Source: a virus. From it: DNA of 24,164 bases. The stretch spans positions 1-24,164 of the IMG/VR virus record IMGVR_UViG_3300027770_000250; one strand, given 5' to 3'. The notes beneath the pieces were generated by a model. It was given only the letters and a program-made list of their open reading frames with translations, was not told the DNA's origin and did not search any database. This document shows, one piece after another, positions 14,229-22,399 of the stretch. Made by a program: the position numbers and the translations under genes. Position 1 is the stretch's first letter; each line of letters opens with the position of its first letter.

Positions 14229-15388
14229 TACCATGTACCCCCATCAGAGTATACCCAAGCTTGTTCATCTTCATTATTGTAAGTTAATACTTGACTAGTT
14301 AATCCACCCGCTGGAAGCGGGCTAATTTCAGATGTAGTTACACTAGTTATAACCCCAAATGGATTAACAGTAACAATAGGGATATTAAAAGAATTTCCAT
14401 ATGTTCCAGCAATTACACCAGATGAAGTTAAATCAACCGCTAGAAATCCGTTGCTAGTAATTGGTGTCGCTGTTACTGATAATGTTGAAGATGTTAATCC
14501 AACAGATGTAACTGTACCAATTCCACTCCCTGGAGTTCCAACTGCTAAATTTACTGCTGATGTTATTCTACCATCAACACCAATGGTGATTTGTGGAATG
14601 GATGAATTAGATCCATATACACCTGTTGTTACTCCGGTTGGAGCAGTCTCTAAAGTTATGTTGCCATTTGTTGTTCTTGGAGAATTAGTAACTGTTAAAC
14701 TAGATGAAAGAATTCCAACGGATGTTAACCCTTGAGTTGGAATAGAAATTGAAACGGTAGAAGCGTTTGTAACCTGTCCTTTTGCATTAACTGTAAGAAT
14801 TGGAACTTGGGTTGAGCTTCCATAGGTTCCTGATGGCACACCTGTTGCAGTAAGATTTGCAATGAGTGTTCCAGACGAAGTTATAGGAGAACCGGAAATG
14901 GTAAAATCAGTTGAGGTCATTGCAACTGAATTCACAGAACCAACCGCCCCACCTGTGACCACTTGGAGCGGTGAAGCAGCAGTTCCATTTCCGGTAAGCG
15001 TGTTGTTGTGCGATACAGCAGTTAAATATGTAGAAGAGATGTCAGGAATATCAGCTTTGTTAATAACCCTAAACGAAGGCAATCCTGACCCACTTACTGG
15101 CCCTGCAAGAAATGTATTAGCACCAGTATTAATAAAGTTTAGATCAAATGTTCCATTGGTCGTGATCGGACTTCCTGTTACCGTAAACACATTGGCTTGA
15201 GCAGTAAGGCTTATCGATAAAGATGATGGAGTGAAACTAACATATCTAAGGATTGTGACACTACTATCGCCTAGTATTGTGACAGTAGAAGCAGGGTCAG
15301 ATAGTGTAGGAATAACCTGTGGAGCAGATATAAGCACTCCAACAGGGTCTTCTAATACGGTTACTCTGGCGAAAATGTCTGTTGGCAT
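14228..15388 (-). CDS. Tail fibre protein with three tandem GTYG repeats
   Basis: This encodes 386 residues from an ATG with AAGGAGAG upstream. After a unique N-terminus (DIFARVTVLEDPVGVLIS) and a beta-rich stretch, three units of about 65-70 residues repeat the pattern 'TSVxxTSSxLxVxxxPITSxGxLxxxLTxxGVxxGTYGxSxxxPxxTVxxxGxITxA'. This repeat is common in phage fibre shafts. The end, AWVYSDGGTW, is a fibre tip like those of the next genes. It is first of the fibre cluster and follows a small baseplate-type protein, so it may be the adaptor closest to the tail tip. The last base of its stop is the first base of the next ATG. Confidence 0.82.
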   Translation of the reverse strand: MPTDIFARVTVLEDPVGVLISAPQVIPTLSDPASTVTILGDSSVTILRYVSFTPSSLSISLTAQANVFTVTGSPITTNGTFDLNFINTGANTFLAGPVSGSGLPSFRVINKADIPDISSTYLTAVSHNNTLTGNGTAASPLQVVTGGAVGSVNSVAMTSTDFTISGSPITSSGTLIANLTATGVPSGTYGSSTQVPILTVNAKGQVTNASTVSISIPTQGLTSVGILSSSLTVTNSPRTTNGNITLETAPTGVTTGVYGSNSSIPQITIGVDGRITSAVNLAVGTPGSGIGTVTSVGLTSSTLSVTATPITSNGFLAVDLTSSGVIAGTYGNSFNIPIVTVNPFGVITSVTTSEISPLPAGGLTSQVLTYNNEDEQAWVYSDGGTW

Positions 15389-15396
15389 GACTCTCC

Positions 15397-15747
15397 TTAC
15401 GGTACTGGTCTAGTGACTTCGGGAGAAACCGTAAAGCTGCCTTGAACGAGTCTGATTACATCAGCATTAGTCTGAATTTCAAGGTCATATTTGTAAGCAC
15501 CAGTTGGCAACAATTCTGTGTCATCTGCGGTAATATCAAGCGTAATAGTATTATCTAAAAGAGTTATTCTGCTGTTTTCTGTAGTTAACTCAATAATAAT
15601 TGTCTCAGAAACAACGGTTGGGCGAACTTGCATTCTTGCAGTTGAAGAATTGTAATCGGGTTCGGTATTATCAGCGTTAACAACGGATAAATTTCGCTGA
15701 AAAGTCGCACCTTGCTCGCAGATTATGTTGTATGTTCCCGCTAACAT
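15397..15747 (-). CDS. Small beta-sandwich tail/baseplate-type protein
   Basis: This encodes 116 residues from an ATG with AAGGAG upstream. The pattern AGTYNIICEQGATFQRNLSV, ARMQVRPTV, ITLLDNTITLDITADDTEL, GAYKYDLEIQ, VIRLVQGSFTVSPEVTR is familiar from small structural proteins of cyanophages and other tailed phages, where they sit next to baseplate or fibre genes. All segments alternate as beta strands, so a single Ig-like fold is likely. It stands between a large tail protein and the first fibre gene, suggesting that it joins fibres to the tail tip. The exact role is unknown. Confidence 0.7.
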   Translation of the reverse strand: MLAGTYNIICEQGATFQRNLSVVNADNTEPDYNSSTARMQVRPTVVSETIIIELTTENSRITLLDNTITLDITADDTELLPTGAYKYDLEIQTNADVIRLVQGSFTVSPEVTRPVP

Positions 15748-15762
15748 AGGATACTCCTTATT

Positions 15763-17049
15763 CTACGGATTCTTTGACATTATATACGGTTTTGCGTTAA
15801 ACATCAACTCAAAAGGATAACTAGCATAAACAGGTGCTTTCCTAAATTCTGCTGCTATGGGTGGTGCTGGTGGTGCTGGGTCAACATCTTTTGAAATCAC
15901 AGGGTAATATTTTTTATTGAAGTTTGCGGGGCCAAGGTTATGACCAGCATTAATATAACTTAAATTGTCTGGATTTATAATTCCAGATGGAGAACTAGGA
16001 TATCGATCACCAGCAGCATTGTAAGAAAAAACAGGTATATAAAGAAAATTAAATGTAACATCAACATTCATTATTTGATTGATGTTTGGAACACCACCTT
16101 GAAACACAGATTCATTACTGTAATCATAAGTTGTAAATTGTGCTTTAGGTTTTGGAACATTTGTAAATCCGGTAAAAAGCAATTCTCCAGGGTTAAAACC
16201 AAAAAATTGTCTTTGATTTACCCTTCCAAGACCTTGAAAAATATTTGTTCCTTGTGTTGATTTTGGATCTATAAAATAATATGGAACCATATGCCAAGTT
16301 AATTTAACAGTAACTTTGGGTATCAATATTTTTCCAAAAAATCCAGCAACAGGAACATTTGCTATTTCTGGAACATCAGAATCAAACATATAAGCACCAG
16401 CTTTGAATGTTAAATATTCTGCTGATGTTTCTGTAGTATAAGAAACAAACCTTCTGTATTCACGATATGGAGTACCAGTTATTGTAACTAATGCTGCATT
16501 ATCTTTATAATAAATATTGTCTGGAGAAGTTATTTTATAAAGACCTGGAGATACTGTTTCAAGAATATCCATTGTGTTGTCATCTATAGCAACATATGGT
16601 CTTGAAGAAAACTCTACTACTACTTCGTATTTTTCATACACGGAATAATATGGTGGAACATATTGCCAAGAGGATGTTGCAGAAGTATTAAATCCAAATA
16701 GTCCTGATGTATTATCGTCTGGATTTATTCTTTTTGGGCCAATACCTTTTATACTAGATAACCTATCAGCATAAAGCCATCTATATTGAGGGTGAGTCAT
16801 CGGAGGTTTTCTTATTAAAGAACCATTTGCCTCATTGATTTCTGTTGATCCAAGAAGTCTTTGACAAAAAACATCTAATGGATTTTGAAAATCAGTATTA
16901 TTTGAAGGCCCATCGACTATATAAACTAATGTTGATCGACTTTCGCCATCAACAGCAATTGAAGACACTCCTGGAGATATACCTGATACTTTTTCAGATA
17001 TTCTTCCTAAATTCCACCAATCTTGATTATTATCAGGAACTAAAGGCAT
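15763..17049 (-). CDS. Large tail protein of unknown type (distal tail / baseplate candidate)
   Basis: This encodes 428 residues from an ATG with GGAG upstream, 12 bases after the tape measure stop. It is rich in Tyr, Pro and beta-forming residues. Features include a segment similar in tone to capsid-bound beta proteins (YVPPYYSVYEKYEVVVEFSS), repeated aromatic stretches (TWHMVPYYFIDP), and an internal NVDVTFNFLYIPVFSYNAAG. A Pro/Ala run (DPAPPAPPIAAEF) precedes a short C-terminal part. I find no lysozyme, peptidase or known baseplate motif. In siphophages the gene after the tape measure is usually the distal tail protein or tail hub, which fits the position. The assignment rests on gene order only. 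Confidence 0.6.
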   Translation of the reverse strand: MPLVPDNNQDWWNLGRISEKVSGISPGVSSIAVDGESRSTLVYIVDGPSNNTDFQNPLDVFCQRLLGSTEINEANGSLIRKPPMTHPQYRWLYADRLSSIKGIGPKRINPDDNTSGLFGFNTSATSSWQYVPPYYSVYEKYEVVVEFSSRPYVAIDDNTMDILETVSPGLYKITSPDNIYYKDNAALVTITGTPYREYRRFVSYTTETSAEYLTFKAGAYMFDSDVPEIANVPVAGFFGKILIPKVTVKLTWHMVPYYFIDPKSTQGTNIFQGLGRVNQRQFFGFNPGELLFTGFTNVPKPKAQFTTYDYSNESVFQGGVPNINQIMNVDVTFNFLYIPVFSYNAAGDRYPSSPSGIINPDNLSYINAGHNLGPANFNKKYYPVISKDVDPAPPAPPIAAEFRKAPVYASYPFELMFNAKPYIMSKNP

Positions 17050-17061
17050 TACATTTCTCCA

Positions 17062-19587
17062 TTAATTTATTGGGGTAATAGCACCAAATCTTGTTCCAGC
17101 AGTTCCAGGCAATGCACCCATATTTTCATTTACAACTGCGGGTGCGTGTGGATTTGGGCCAACAATTCTTCCAGCACCTGTGTTTTGTGGCATTTTTAAA
17201 TCTTTAAAAAGATCAACCAGTTCTCCAGTATTTTTTTCTATTTGATTCAAAGACTCTTCTTGGCTTTTTTGTCCTAGTCCAGCCATTAAAGCGTTCTTTC
17301 TCATTTCGTCACCAATTCCAACAATAGACATTGAACTTGCTTGCCTTACTGCTGCACCAAATGAAGAATCTTTTTGAAGACCTTTGTCACCTGACATTTC
17401 TCCAGCCTTAAATCTTTTTGGTTTACCTTCGCCAACTGCTTTAAAGTTATCTAATGATTTGTTGTAAAGTTTTTCACCAACTTTGCCAGCCTTCTCTCCA
17501 AAACCTTCTATTGATTCTCCAGCAAATCCAAAAGAAATGGTGTTAATCAAAGTGCCAAGCACTTCGATCATTTTTGCAACACCAACAACAAATGCACCTA
17601 TAATTAATTGAATTGTTCCAGCAACAATAGAAACAGCCCTAGAAAGTATTTCAATTGAATTGTTAAACACACCAAACAAGAATTCCGAATCTCCAAGAGA
17701 ACCCATCAACAATGTTACTGTTTCAAACAACGAAGAAAGTAAATCAATTATTGGGATAATAATTTTTACAATTCCACCAAATTGTAAAACAAGAAGTTTG
17801 GTGAAAGGCATTAATGCATTTGCTACTGTTGCCCCAAGTTCAAGTAACGGACTCATTAATTCTTTTGTTATCTTTATAATTGATTCGATTGCTGGTGCAA
17901 ATTTCTTTGCAGAGTAATCTACATAATCAGCAAATTGCCTTATCAACGGAATAAGCATAGTTATTGCTGGTGACAATGCTCTACCAACAACTGCTTGCAA
18001 GTCATCCATTGCAAGACCAACTTGTTCCATCAATGCTGGATTTGCCTTTTGAACTGCACCAGCAAAAGAGGATACCGCTTCACTAGCAATAGAAAATGAT
18101 TTCGCAACGCTGTTTATTGCAGAACCAACAGCAACAAATGCAACACCCGCTGCTGCCATAACTGGCCCACCAGCAGCGTAATAACCAACTCCACCAACAG
18201 AACCACCGGAAGAATGGTATTCAGTCTTCTTTTTGTTTTTACCGCTATTTATTGATTCAAGTTGCTTTCTGTTTTCTGGATCTTGGGAAGCATCTTTGTT
18301 TACAACGAACTCACCTGGAGTCAACATCGATGGTTGGGTATCAGTACCCTTTGGCTTCATCGCTTGGCCACCACTAGCAAGATAAGATACATCTCCACCC
18401 TTAGACATTGCTTTAGGTTGTTTGTATCCAATGCCTTTAGCTATCATTTTCAAGCCAAAGTTAACTAATGGGCCTTTAAATAGCGGAGTTAATCTTTGAA
18501 AAGCACCAATCAAACCATCTAATTCCTTTTGGGTTTTCTGATTGGCCTGTTCAAGATTTCTTGCAGCTTGTTCTTGCTGTTTAACTAAATCATTTGCAGC
18601 TTTTGCTTCTTCGTTTGCTTGTCCTTCTTTTTGTTTTCTAAAATAAGTCCTTAATGCTTTTTCTGCACTAGAAGCTTCTCGATCTGCATTTTCCCTTCTT
18701 TCTGACTCATCATCTTTTTCTTTTTCTGCTGCATCAGAAGCTTTTCTCTCGTTTTTATCAAAAAGCTTTTTAGGAGGCCCAACAAAATCTTTAGTTCCTT
18801 CTTTACCAGTTTTTGCAACTTTGTTTTCTTCTGCTTTTCTAATATTCTCTGTATCTACTATTGATTTTCTAATTCCAGAAATCATCTTAGACCAAGCATT
18901 ACCAGTTTGATTGATACCTTCGATTAAAGAAGAAATCTTTACTGGCTTAACCTTCTCTTGCCTTTTTTGTATTTCTTTTTCTCTGGCTTTTTCTTTAACT
19001 ACTCTTTCTTTTTCTTGAGGGTCAATTGTTTTTTTAGGTTCTTTTGCTGCCTTTGGTTCTTTTGGTGGCTTTGCTTCTTTGACTGGTTTTGGCTTTAATG
19101 CCTCTTCTAAACGCAAAGCAATTATTTTTGCTTGATCCCTTAACTTCTGACTTCTAACATCATCATCTTCTTGTTTTTGCTTTTTTGCCTTTTGCTTTTC
19201 CGCTTCTACTGTTGGATCTACAACCTTGGGTGCTTTAGGTTGCTTTGGAACATCTGTTTTTGCTGCTTCTATCTTCGGAGTCTTAGCCTTCTTCTCCGGT
19301 GCTACTTCAGTCTTTGTTTCTTTTTCTTTTACAACCTCTTTTGTAGATGTAGACTTATCCTTAGTTGCTGGCTTTTGAACCTTCTCAGGCTTTGCTACTA
19401 CTTGAATTTTTATCGCTTTAATTGCGTTTACAAGAGTTGTTTGCAATCTTTTGATTGCCGTAGTTAAGCCAGTAAAGCTTTTGGTGAAATCCCTCGATCC
19501 AGCCTTAACGCTTTGGGCGATATTTTCTACCGCACCAACCAGGTCATTCGTCATTTCGTCATCTGATTTTAATGGAATATCTGCCAT
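17062..19587 (-). CDS. Tail tape measure protein
   Basis: This encodes 841 residues from ATG 19587, which overlaps the stop of the chaperone fusion (TAATG); an earlier start at 19629 would overlap it by 43 bases. Residues 60-380 are extremely Lys/Glu/Pro/Ala-rich, with coiled-coil character. Around residues 417-430 is PSMLTPGEFVVNKDAS, a well-known tape measure motif, with Gly-rich turns nearby. Residues about 466-510 and 580-685 are long hydrophobic stretches (MAAAGVAFVAVGSAINSVAK; KIIIPIIDLLSSLFETVTLL), as is usual in this family. It sets tail length and may be ejected with the DNA. By the usual rule of thumb of about 1.5 Angstrom per residue, tail length would be near 120 nm. No peptidoglycan hydrolase domain is visible. 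Confidence 0.93.
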   Translation of the reverse strand: MADIPLKSDDEMTNDLVGAVENIAQSVKAGSRDFTKSFTGLTTAIKRLQTTLVNAIKAIKIQVVAKPEKVQKPATKDKSTSTKEVVKEKETKTEVAPEKKAKTPKIEAAKTDVPKQPKAPKVVDPTVEAEKQKAKKQKQEDDDVRSQKLRDQAKIIALRLEEALKPKPVKEAKPPKEPKAAKEPKKTIDPQEKERVVKEKAREKEIQKRQEKVKPVKISSLIEGINQTGNAWSKMISGIRKSIVDTENIRKAEENKVAKTGKEGTKDFVGPPKKLFDKNERKASDAAEKEKDDESERRENADREASSAEKALRTYFRKQKEGQANEEAKAANDLVKQQEQAARNLEQANQKTQKELDGLIGAFQRLTPLFKGPLVNFGLKMIAKGIGYKQPKAMSKGGDVSYLASGGQAMKPKGTDTQPSMLTPGEFVVNKDASQDPENRKQLESINSGKNKKKTEYHSSGGSVGGVGYYAAGGPVMAAAGVAFVAVGSAINSVAKSFSIASEAVSSFAGAVQKANPALMEQVGLAMDDLQAVVGRALSPAITMLIPLIRQFADYVDYSAKKFAPAIESIIKITKELMSPLLELGATVANALMPFTKLLVLQFGGIVKIIIPIIDLLSSLFETVTLLMGSLGDSEFLFGVFNNSIEILSRAVSIVAGTIQLIIGAFVVGVAKMIEVLGTLINTISFGFAGESIEGFGEKAGKVGEKLYNKSLDNFKAVGEGKPKRFKAGEMSGDKGLQKDSSFGAAVRQASSMSIVGIGDEMRKNALMAGLGQKSQEESLNQIEKNTGELVDLFKDLKMPQNTGAGRIVGPNPHAPAVVNENMGALPGTAGTRFGAITPIN

Positions 19588-20362
19588 TATTTTATCCCTG
19601 GTGGTAAACTTCCAAATTTCCTGATCCAAGAGCTTTTCATCTTAGATTCGCCAACCCCTAATGATGCTCCCATTTTCATAAAATCAAGGTATTTTTGCAA
19701 CACCATATCTTCAATAGGAACGATTTTCTTTCTTGTATTCCATTCATGCTTTTTGTCAGGAATATTAACAGGAACACCTTTATCATCTCTTCTTCGATAA
19801 TAAAGTTCGACTATCTGCCTATCGGTCAACTTCTCAATCTCCCAAGGCCGAAGGAGATAAGGCTTATCCATCAAATTCACATAGTAAGTTTTTAAATTAG
19901 GTGGAGGTATTGGTTCTTTTGGATTAAAAGAACCCTCACCTACACCTTCTTGCCGTTTGGGAATGATTTATCCCGAACTATCTCCATTACGGCTTCAAAC
20001 CTATCATTCTCAACAAGCATGACATCTTGAATTTCATTCTCAGGTGCAGAAAACAATATAGATGCGAATGCCAAAGCTCCTGATGGAGTAGACAACGATG
20101 CTATAGAGTTCTCGCTACCAAATGAATAAATCCCGCTCGCAATATCTCTTGTTACAGAAGAAATTGCTTCACGGAATTCAACAGGTTCTAACCTGTCCTT
20201 CATTGAAAAAATAGAATCGAGAGCTTTCTTCTCCATCCTCTTTTCAAATTCAGCTTTAACTTTTTGTGTAATGAGTCCAGCGGTGTATTTTTTTCCATTG
20301 TATTCAATGGTCAAAGACCCTTCACCGCTGGAATTTAACAAATTACCAACTGTATCTGACAT
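19587..20362 (-). CDS. Tail assembly chaperone, -1 frameshift fusion product (G-T type)
   Basis: Ribosomes reading the gene at 20362 can slip back one base at CCCAAAC (19961-19955) after Asn136 and continue in the -1 frame to TAA at 19587-19589. The product would have 258 residues. The -1 frame stays open across the overlap (RQEGVGEGSFNPKEPIPPPN...) and contains a helical, conserved-looking part (LLRPWEIEKLTDRQIVELYY). Its stop touches the tape measure ATG. This is the classic lambda G/GT arrangement found in most long-tailed phages: the short and long forms chaperone the tape measure in a fixed ratio. The slippery site fits X XXY YYZ in the correct frame, which I checked by hand. Confidence 0.88.
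19912..19934 (-). promoter_or_regulatory. Possible frameshift-stimulating hairpin
   Basis: A perfect 9-bp inverted repeat (GGTTCTTTT and AAAAGAACC on the minus strand, 5-base loop) begins 20 bases after the slippery heptamer and after the zero-frame stop. Most stimulatory hairpins begin 5-9 bases downstream, so the role is uncertain, but the perfect pairing in a coding region is notable. Confidence 0.45.
19940..20362 (-). CDS. Tail assembly chaperone, short form (G type)
   Basis: This encodes 140 residues from an ATG with AAGGAAGC upstream, ending at TAG 19942-19940. It begins SDTVGNLLNSSGEGSLTIEYN, followed by GKKYTAGLITQKVKAEFEKR and a mostly helical body with FASILFSAPENEIQDVMLVE and RFEAVMEIVRDKSFPN. 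Size, helical content and position between tube proteins and tape measure match the shorter tail chaperone of long-tailed phages. The sequence CCCAAAC at its end allows the -1 slip to the long form. There is no sign of an enzyme. Confidence 0.85.
   Translation of the reverse strand: MSDTVGNLLNSSGEGSLTIEYNGKKYTAGLITQKVKAEFEKRMEKKALDSIFSMKDRLEPVEFREAISSVTRDIASGIYSFGSENSIASLSTPSGALAFASILFSAPENEIQDVMLVENDRFEAVMEIVRDKSFPNGKKV
19955..19961 (-). promoter_or_regulatory. Programmed -1 frameshift slippery heptamer
   Basis: C CCA AAC in the zero frame (TTC CCA AAC GGC). After a -1 slip both tRNAs re-pair on CCC and AAA, and decoding goes on with CGG. It lies four codons before the zero-frame stop and the -1 frame is open for more than 120 codons beyond it. 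Confidence 0.88.
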
Positions 20363-20381
20363 GAATGCTTCCTTTCAAGAA

Positions 20382-20771
20382 TTACAAATCACCAATCTCA
20401 AAATCAAAATCACCATAAGTTGCAAGTGTTAATGATATTTTTTGAGCATCTTTAACATCTGAAGTATAATTAACAGCAGTTATTATACATTTCGTTATGG
20501 TTATTCCTTGGCCTGGTGGAGTACCGTCACCATCAAAAATAACTATAGACCCAATATCACCCTGTTTTAACCCATAACCATTATAAACTTCAAGAAGATC
20601 TAAGGTTATTTCTGCGGAATAAAGACCAATAACATGGGAGTCAAAGCCTTCATTTTGAAATGATGTGGTATCAATCACTTCCGCTTTTGAGTTAACAGAA
20701 ACATTAGTTGCTGGAACTCCAGTTAAAGCCCCAATATTTACTGTTGCTCGTCTTCCAGAAAGAATAGCCAT
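20382..20771 (-). CDS. Second tail tube-like protein
   Basis: This encodes 129 residues from an ATG with AGGAGA upstream. It shares with the previous gene a C-terminal pattern: 'SAEITxxxxxVY', then 'DGxxxPxxxITxxxCxITxVxYxxxVxDxQKxxxTLxxxGDFxFE'. The N-terminus, MAILSGRRATVNIGALTGVP, then TTSFQNEGFDSHVIGLYSAE, is typical of small tube-fold proteins. The position, just before the tail chaperones, is that of a major tail tube gene. It is shorter by about 37 residues than its paralogue and may be the main tube subunit, or a minor tube or initiator protein. Confidence 0.72.
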   Translation of the reverse strand: MAILSGRRATVNIGALTGVPATNVSVNSKAEVIDTTSFQNEGFDSHVIGLYSAEITLDLLEVYNGYGLKQGDIGSIVIFDGDGTPPGQGITITKCIITAVNYTSDVKDAQKISLTLATYGDFDFEIGDL

Positions 20772-20796
20772 TTTTAAATTCTCCTATATTGTTTTT

Positions 20797-21297
20797 TTAG
20801 AAAGCGAAATCGCCAAAATTAACACCCGCTGCGGAAGAAGGAACTAATGTAACTTTAAACTTTTGAACATCTCTTACAGCTACATCGTAAGTAACATTTG
20901 TTACCGTACAGTTATTAAATACAAATGTTAAAGGATCTCCTTCATACGCAAGATATTCATTTGTATCTAATGTTGCCTGATTAGCGGTTGGAGGAATTGC
21001 AGTAAACGGAGTTCTACTACCATCGGGAATGAAAACAACATCTGCTTTCATACCGGCAAATATAACAGGCATTTGAGTTTTGTCATAAACTGCTTCTACA
21101 GTTATTTCTGCACTTTGAATACCAGCAACAAGTTCTACAAACCCTAATGAATTGTAATTGCTTGCCTCTGGAGTATCAATTTTGGTTGCAATAGTAACTG
21201 ATGTACAAGGGATTGCAATTGGAACTGCTGTATCAGTTCTTTCAATAATAAGTCTTGCTGTTTTTCCTGTGATAAAAATATTATCTACTGCTGCCAT
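20797..21297 (-). CDS. Tail tube-like protein
   Basis: This encodes 166 residues from an ATG with AAGGAG upstream. Beta-rich segments (NIFITGKTARLIIERTDT, VPIAIPCTSVTIATKIDTPE, VELVAGIQSAEITVEAVYDK) and the C-terminal CTVTNVTYDVAVRDVQKFKV then VNFGDFAF fit the fold of phage tube proteins. The next gene is a shorter paralogue. It lies after the tail terminator candidate and before the chaperones, as in many siphophages. Whether this one or its paralogue forms most of the tube cannot be told from sequence. Confidence 0.75.
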   Translation of the reverse strand: MAAVDNIFITGKTARLIIERTDTAVPIAIPCTSVTIATKIDTPEASNYNSLGFVELVAGIQSAEITVEAVYDKTQMPVIFAGMKADVVFIPDGSRTPFTAIPPTANQATLDTNEYLAYEGDPLTFVFNNCTVTNVTYDVAVRDVQKFKVTLVPSSAAGVNFGDFAF

Positions 21298-21312
21298 GTT
21301 TAACTCCTTAAA

Positions 21313-21792
21313 TTAAACTAAACCTTGTTCCATGAACCCACATGATACCTTAAAACCAGTAACATTGTAAACTGTATTCGGGTTACTATTGACCGAAAAT
21401 GGTTGAATGCCTTTAATGTTTATTCGTGATGGGCTAAGTGAAGCCGTGAACTGGCTTATCTGATATATTTCTTTTCTTATCTTATACCTGTCATCAAGAT
21501 CGGTATACACTAGATCCCTTGCATACTCTTGAACATAATAAACCCTGACGGAATAGATGTACTCCGATATCCCGCCAAAGGTTTCTATACCTAATTCTTC
21601 GCCTTCTTCTGAAGGTGCTATTACTACGCATGGAAATGTGTCAGATTCTCTAATAACCGCACCTTTACGCTTATATACCGTGTAAGCTAAAGCAACAAGT
21701 TTTTCAGCCAATGTATCCATAATCGTAGTGTAACGATCTGCTGGATTAGCTGCCATAATCGGCCTTGGCTTGCGATATATTTTGTTATTCAT
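21313..21792 (-). CDS. Tail terminator / neck protein candidate
   Basis: I place the start at ATG 21792 (MNNKIYRKPRPIM), which follows the previous stop by two bases; a TTG-started frame from 21813 overlaps that gene. The product has 159 residues. The pattern is one helix (RYTTIMDTLAEKLVALAYTV) followed by strands with FPCVVIAPSEEGEELGI, EYIYSVRVYYVQEYARD and a C-terminal VYNVTGFKVSCGFMEQG. A helix and beta-sheet layout of this size between head-completion and tube genes is usual for tail terminator proteins. No diagnostic motif was seen. Confidence 0.6.
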   Translation of the reverse strand: MNNKIYRKPRPIMAANPADRYTTIMDTLAEKLVALAYTVYKRKGAVIRESDTFPCVVIAPSEEGEELGIETFGGISEYIYSVRVYYVQEYARDLVYTDLDDRYKIRKEIYQISQFTASLSPSRINIKGIQPFSVNSNPNTVYNVTGFKVSCGFMEQGLV

Positions 21793-21794
21793 AT

Positions 21795-22115
21795 TTAACT
21801 CTGTTGGGTGCAATCCAATCCGTAGTATTCTCTGTTTCCAGAGTTATCAACGCTGTTGACATAATACTTAACCGAGCTAGTATCAGTTATCTCGCAATCA
21901 ACCATTGGCTTAAACCCGCTAAGATTAGCCTTCCATACTAGAAATCTTGTAATATTTTCAATCTTAGCTACACCACTTTGATCGGTATAAGCTAAAGTCA
22001 TTGCCCTTCTGAATCCATAACTTGTTGTAACAGTAGCATTGTCTACATTCTTTAAAATAAGTACCTCTGGATTATCAAATACATGATATTCCTGAGATAG
22101 ATCTAATGTAGGCAT
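21795..22115 (-). CDS. Head completion protein candidate
   Basis: I use ATG 22115 (MPTLDLSQEYHVF) with AAGAGG five bases upstream; a GTG two codons earlier overlaps that site. The product has 106 residues. Strand-rich stretches include VLILKNVDNATVTTSYGFRR, MTLAYTDQSGVAKIENITRF and KYYVNSVDNSGNREYYGLDC. From memory, similar small proteins with a 'Y.vFDnPE.v....' opening occur in planctomycete phages and prophages at the same place, as head-tail stoppers. The function is inferred from gene order. Confidence 0.6.
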   Translation of the reverse strand: MPTLDLSQEYHVFDNPEVLILKNVDNATVTTSYGFRRAMTLAYTDQSGVAKIENITRFLVWKANLSGFKPMVDCEITDTSSVKYYVNSVDNSGNREYYGLDCTQQS

Positions 22116-22124
22116 ACACACCTC

Positions 22125-22337
22125 TTACATAAATTGTGTTTTAAATGTCTGAGGATTAACATAAGTCATCAACTTATTTACCTGGGTAATATGTTGCAAA
22201 GTCTGCTGCCTCCACTCTGTCCTAGAAACAGCAACACCTTCCCATGAATAAGAAGGTTGCGGACTGGCAGAATCAGTCACCAATGCGTTTATGTAGTTAT
22301 CTCTTATAGTCAGGAGGTTTTCGGCTGGAGTTGGCAT
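22125..22337 (-). CDS. Small hypothetical head-tail region protein
   Basis: This encodes 70 residues from an ATG preceded by AAGAGG. It looks helical, with NLLTIRDNYINALVTDSASP, SYSWEGVAVSRTEWRQQTLQ and HITQVNKLMTYVNPQTFKTQ. It is too short for a usual connector protein but is well placed between the capsid gene and the head-completion gene, nine bases before the latter. I recognise it only as the kind of small helical protein often found in planctomycete prophage head modules. Confidence 0.65.
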   Translation of the reverse strand: MPTPAENLLTIRDNYINALVTDSASPQPSYSWEGVAVSRTEWRQQTLQHITQVNKLMTYVNPQTFKTQFM

Positions 22338-22344
22338 AATAACC

Positions 22345-22380
22345 TCTTAAAAAGAAAGCTAGGGGCTAAGAGCTAGCCCC
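22345..22380 (-). terminator. Intrinsic terminator after the capsid gene
   Basis: On the minus strand GGGGCTA (22380-22374) and TAGCCCC (22368-22362) form a 7-bp GC-rich stem with a 5-base loop. A T-rich stretch, CTTTCTTTTT, follows. The next gene's ribosome binding site begins right after. It could be a partial terminator that keeps capsid mRNA in excess over the minor head-tail genes. Confidence 0.72.
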
Positions 22381-22399
22381 CAACTTTGGTTAGGTAGGA

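Noticed and set aside
14451-15200. Plus-strand open frames opposite the first fibre gene
   Set aside because: They are Val/Pro/Thr-rich antisense shadows of a Thr/Gly/Val-rich repeat protein, with no ribosome binding site.
17062-19587. A peptidoglycan hydrolase domain in the tape measure protein
   Set aside because: I looked for lysozyme, transglycosylase and peptidase motifs in the C-terminal half and saw only hydrophobic helices and Gly/Lys-rich linkers.
19629-19880. Independent gene starting at GTG 19880 (97 residues)
   Set aside because: Its frame is open further upstream to the CCCAAAC heptamer and the GTG has no ribosome binding site; it is better explained as the -1 frameshift extension of the tail chaperone.
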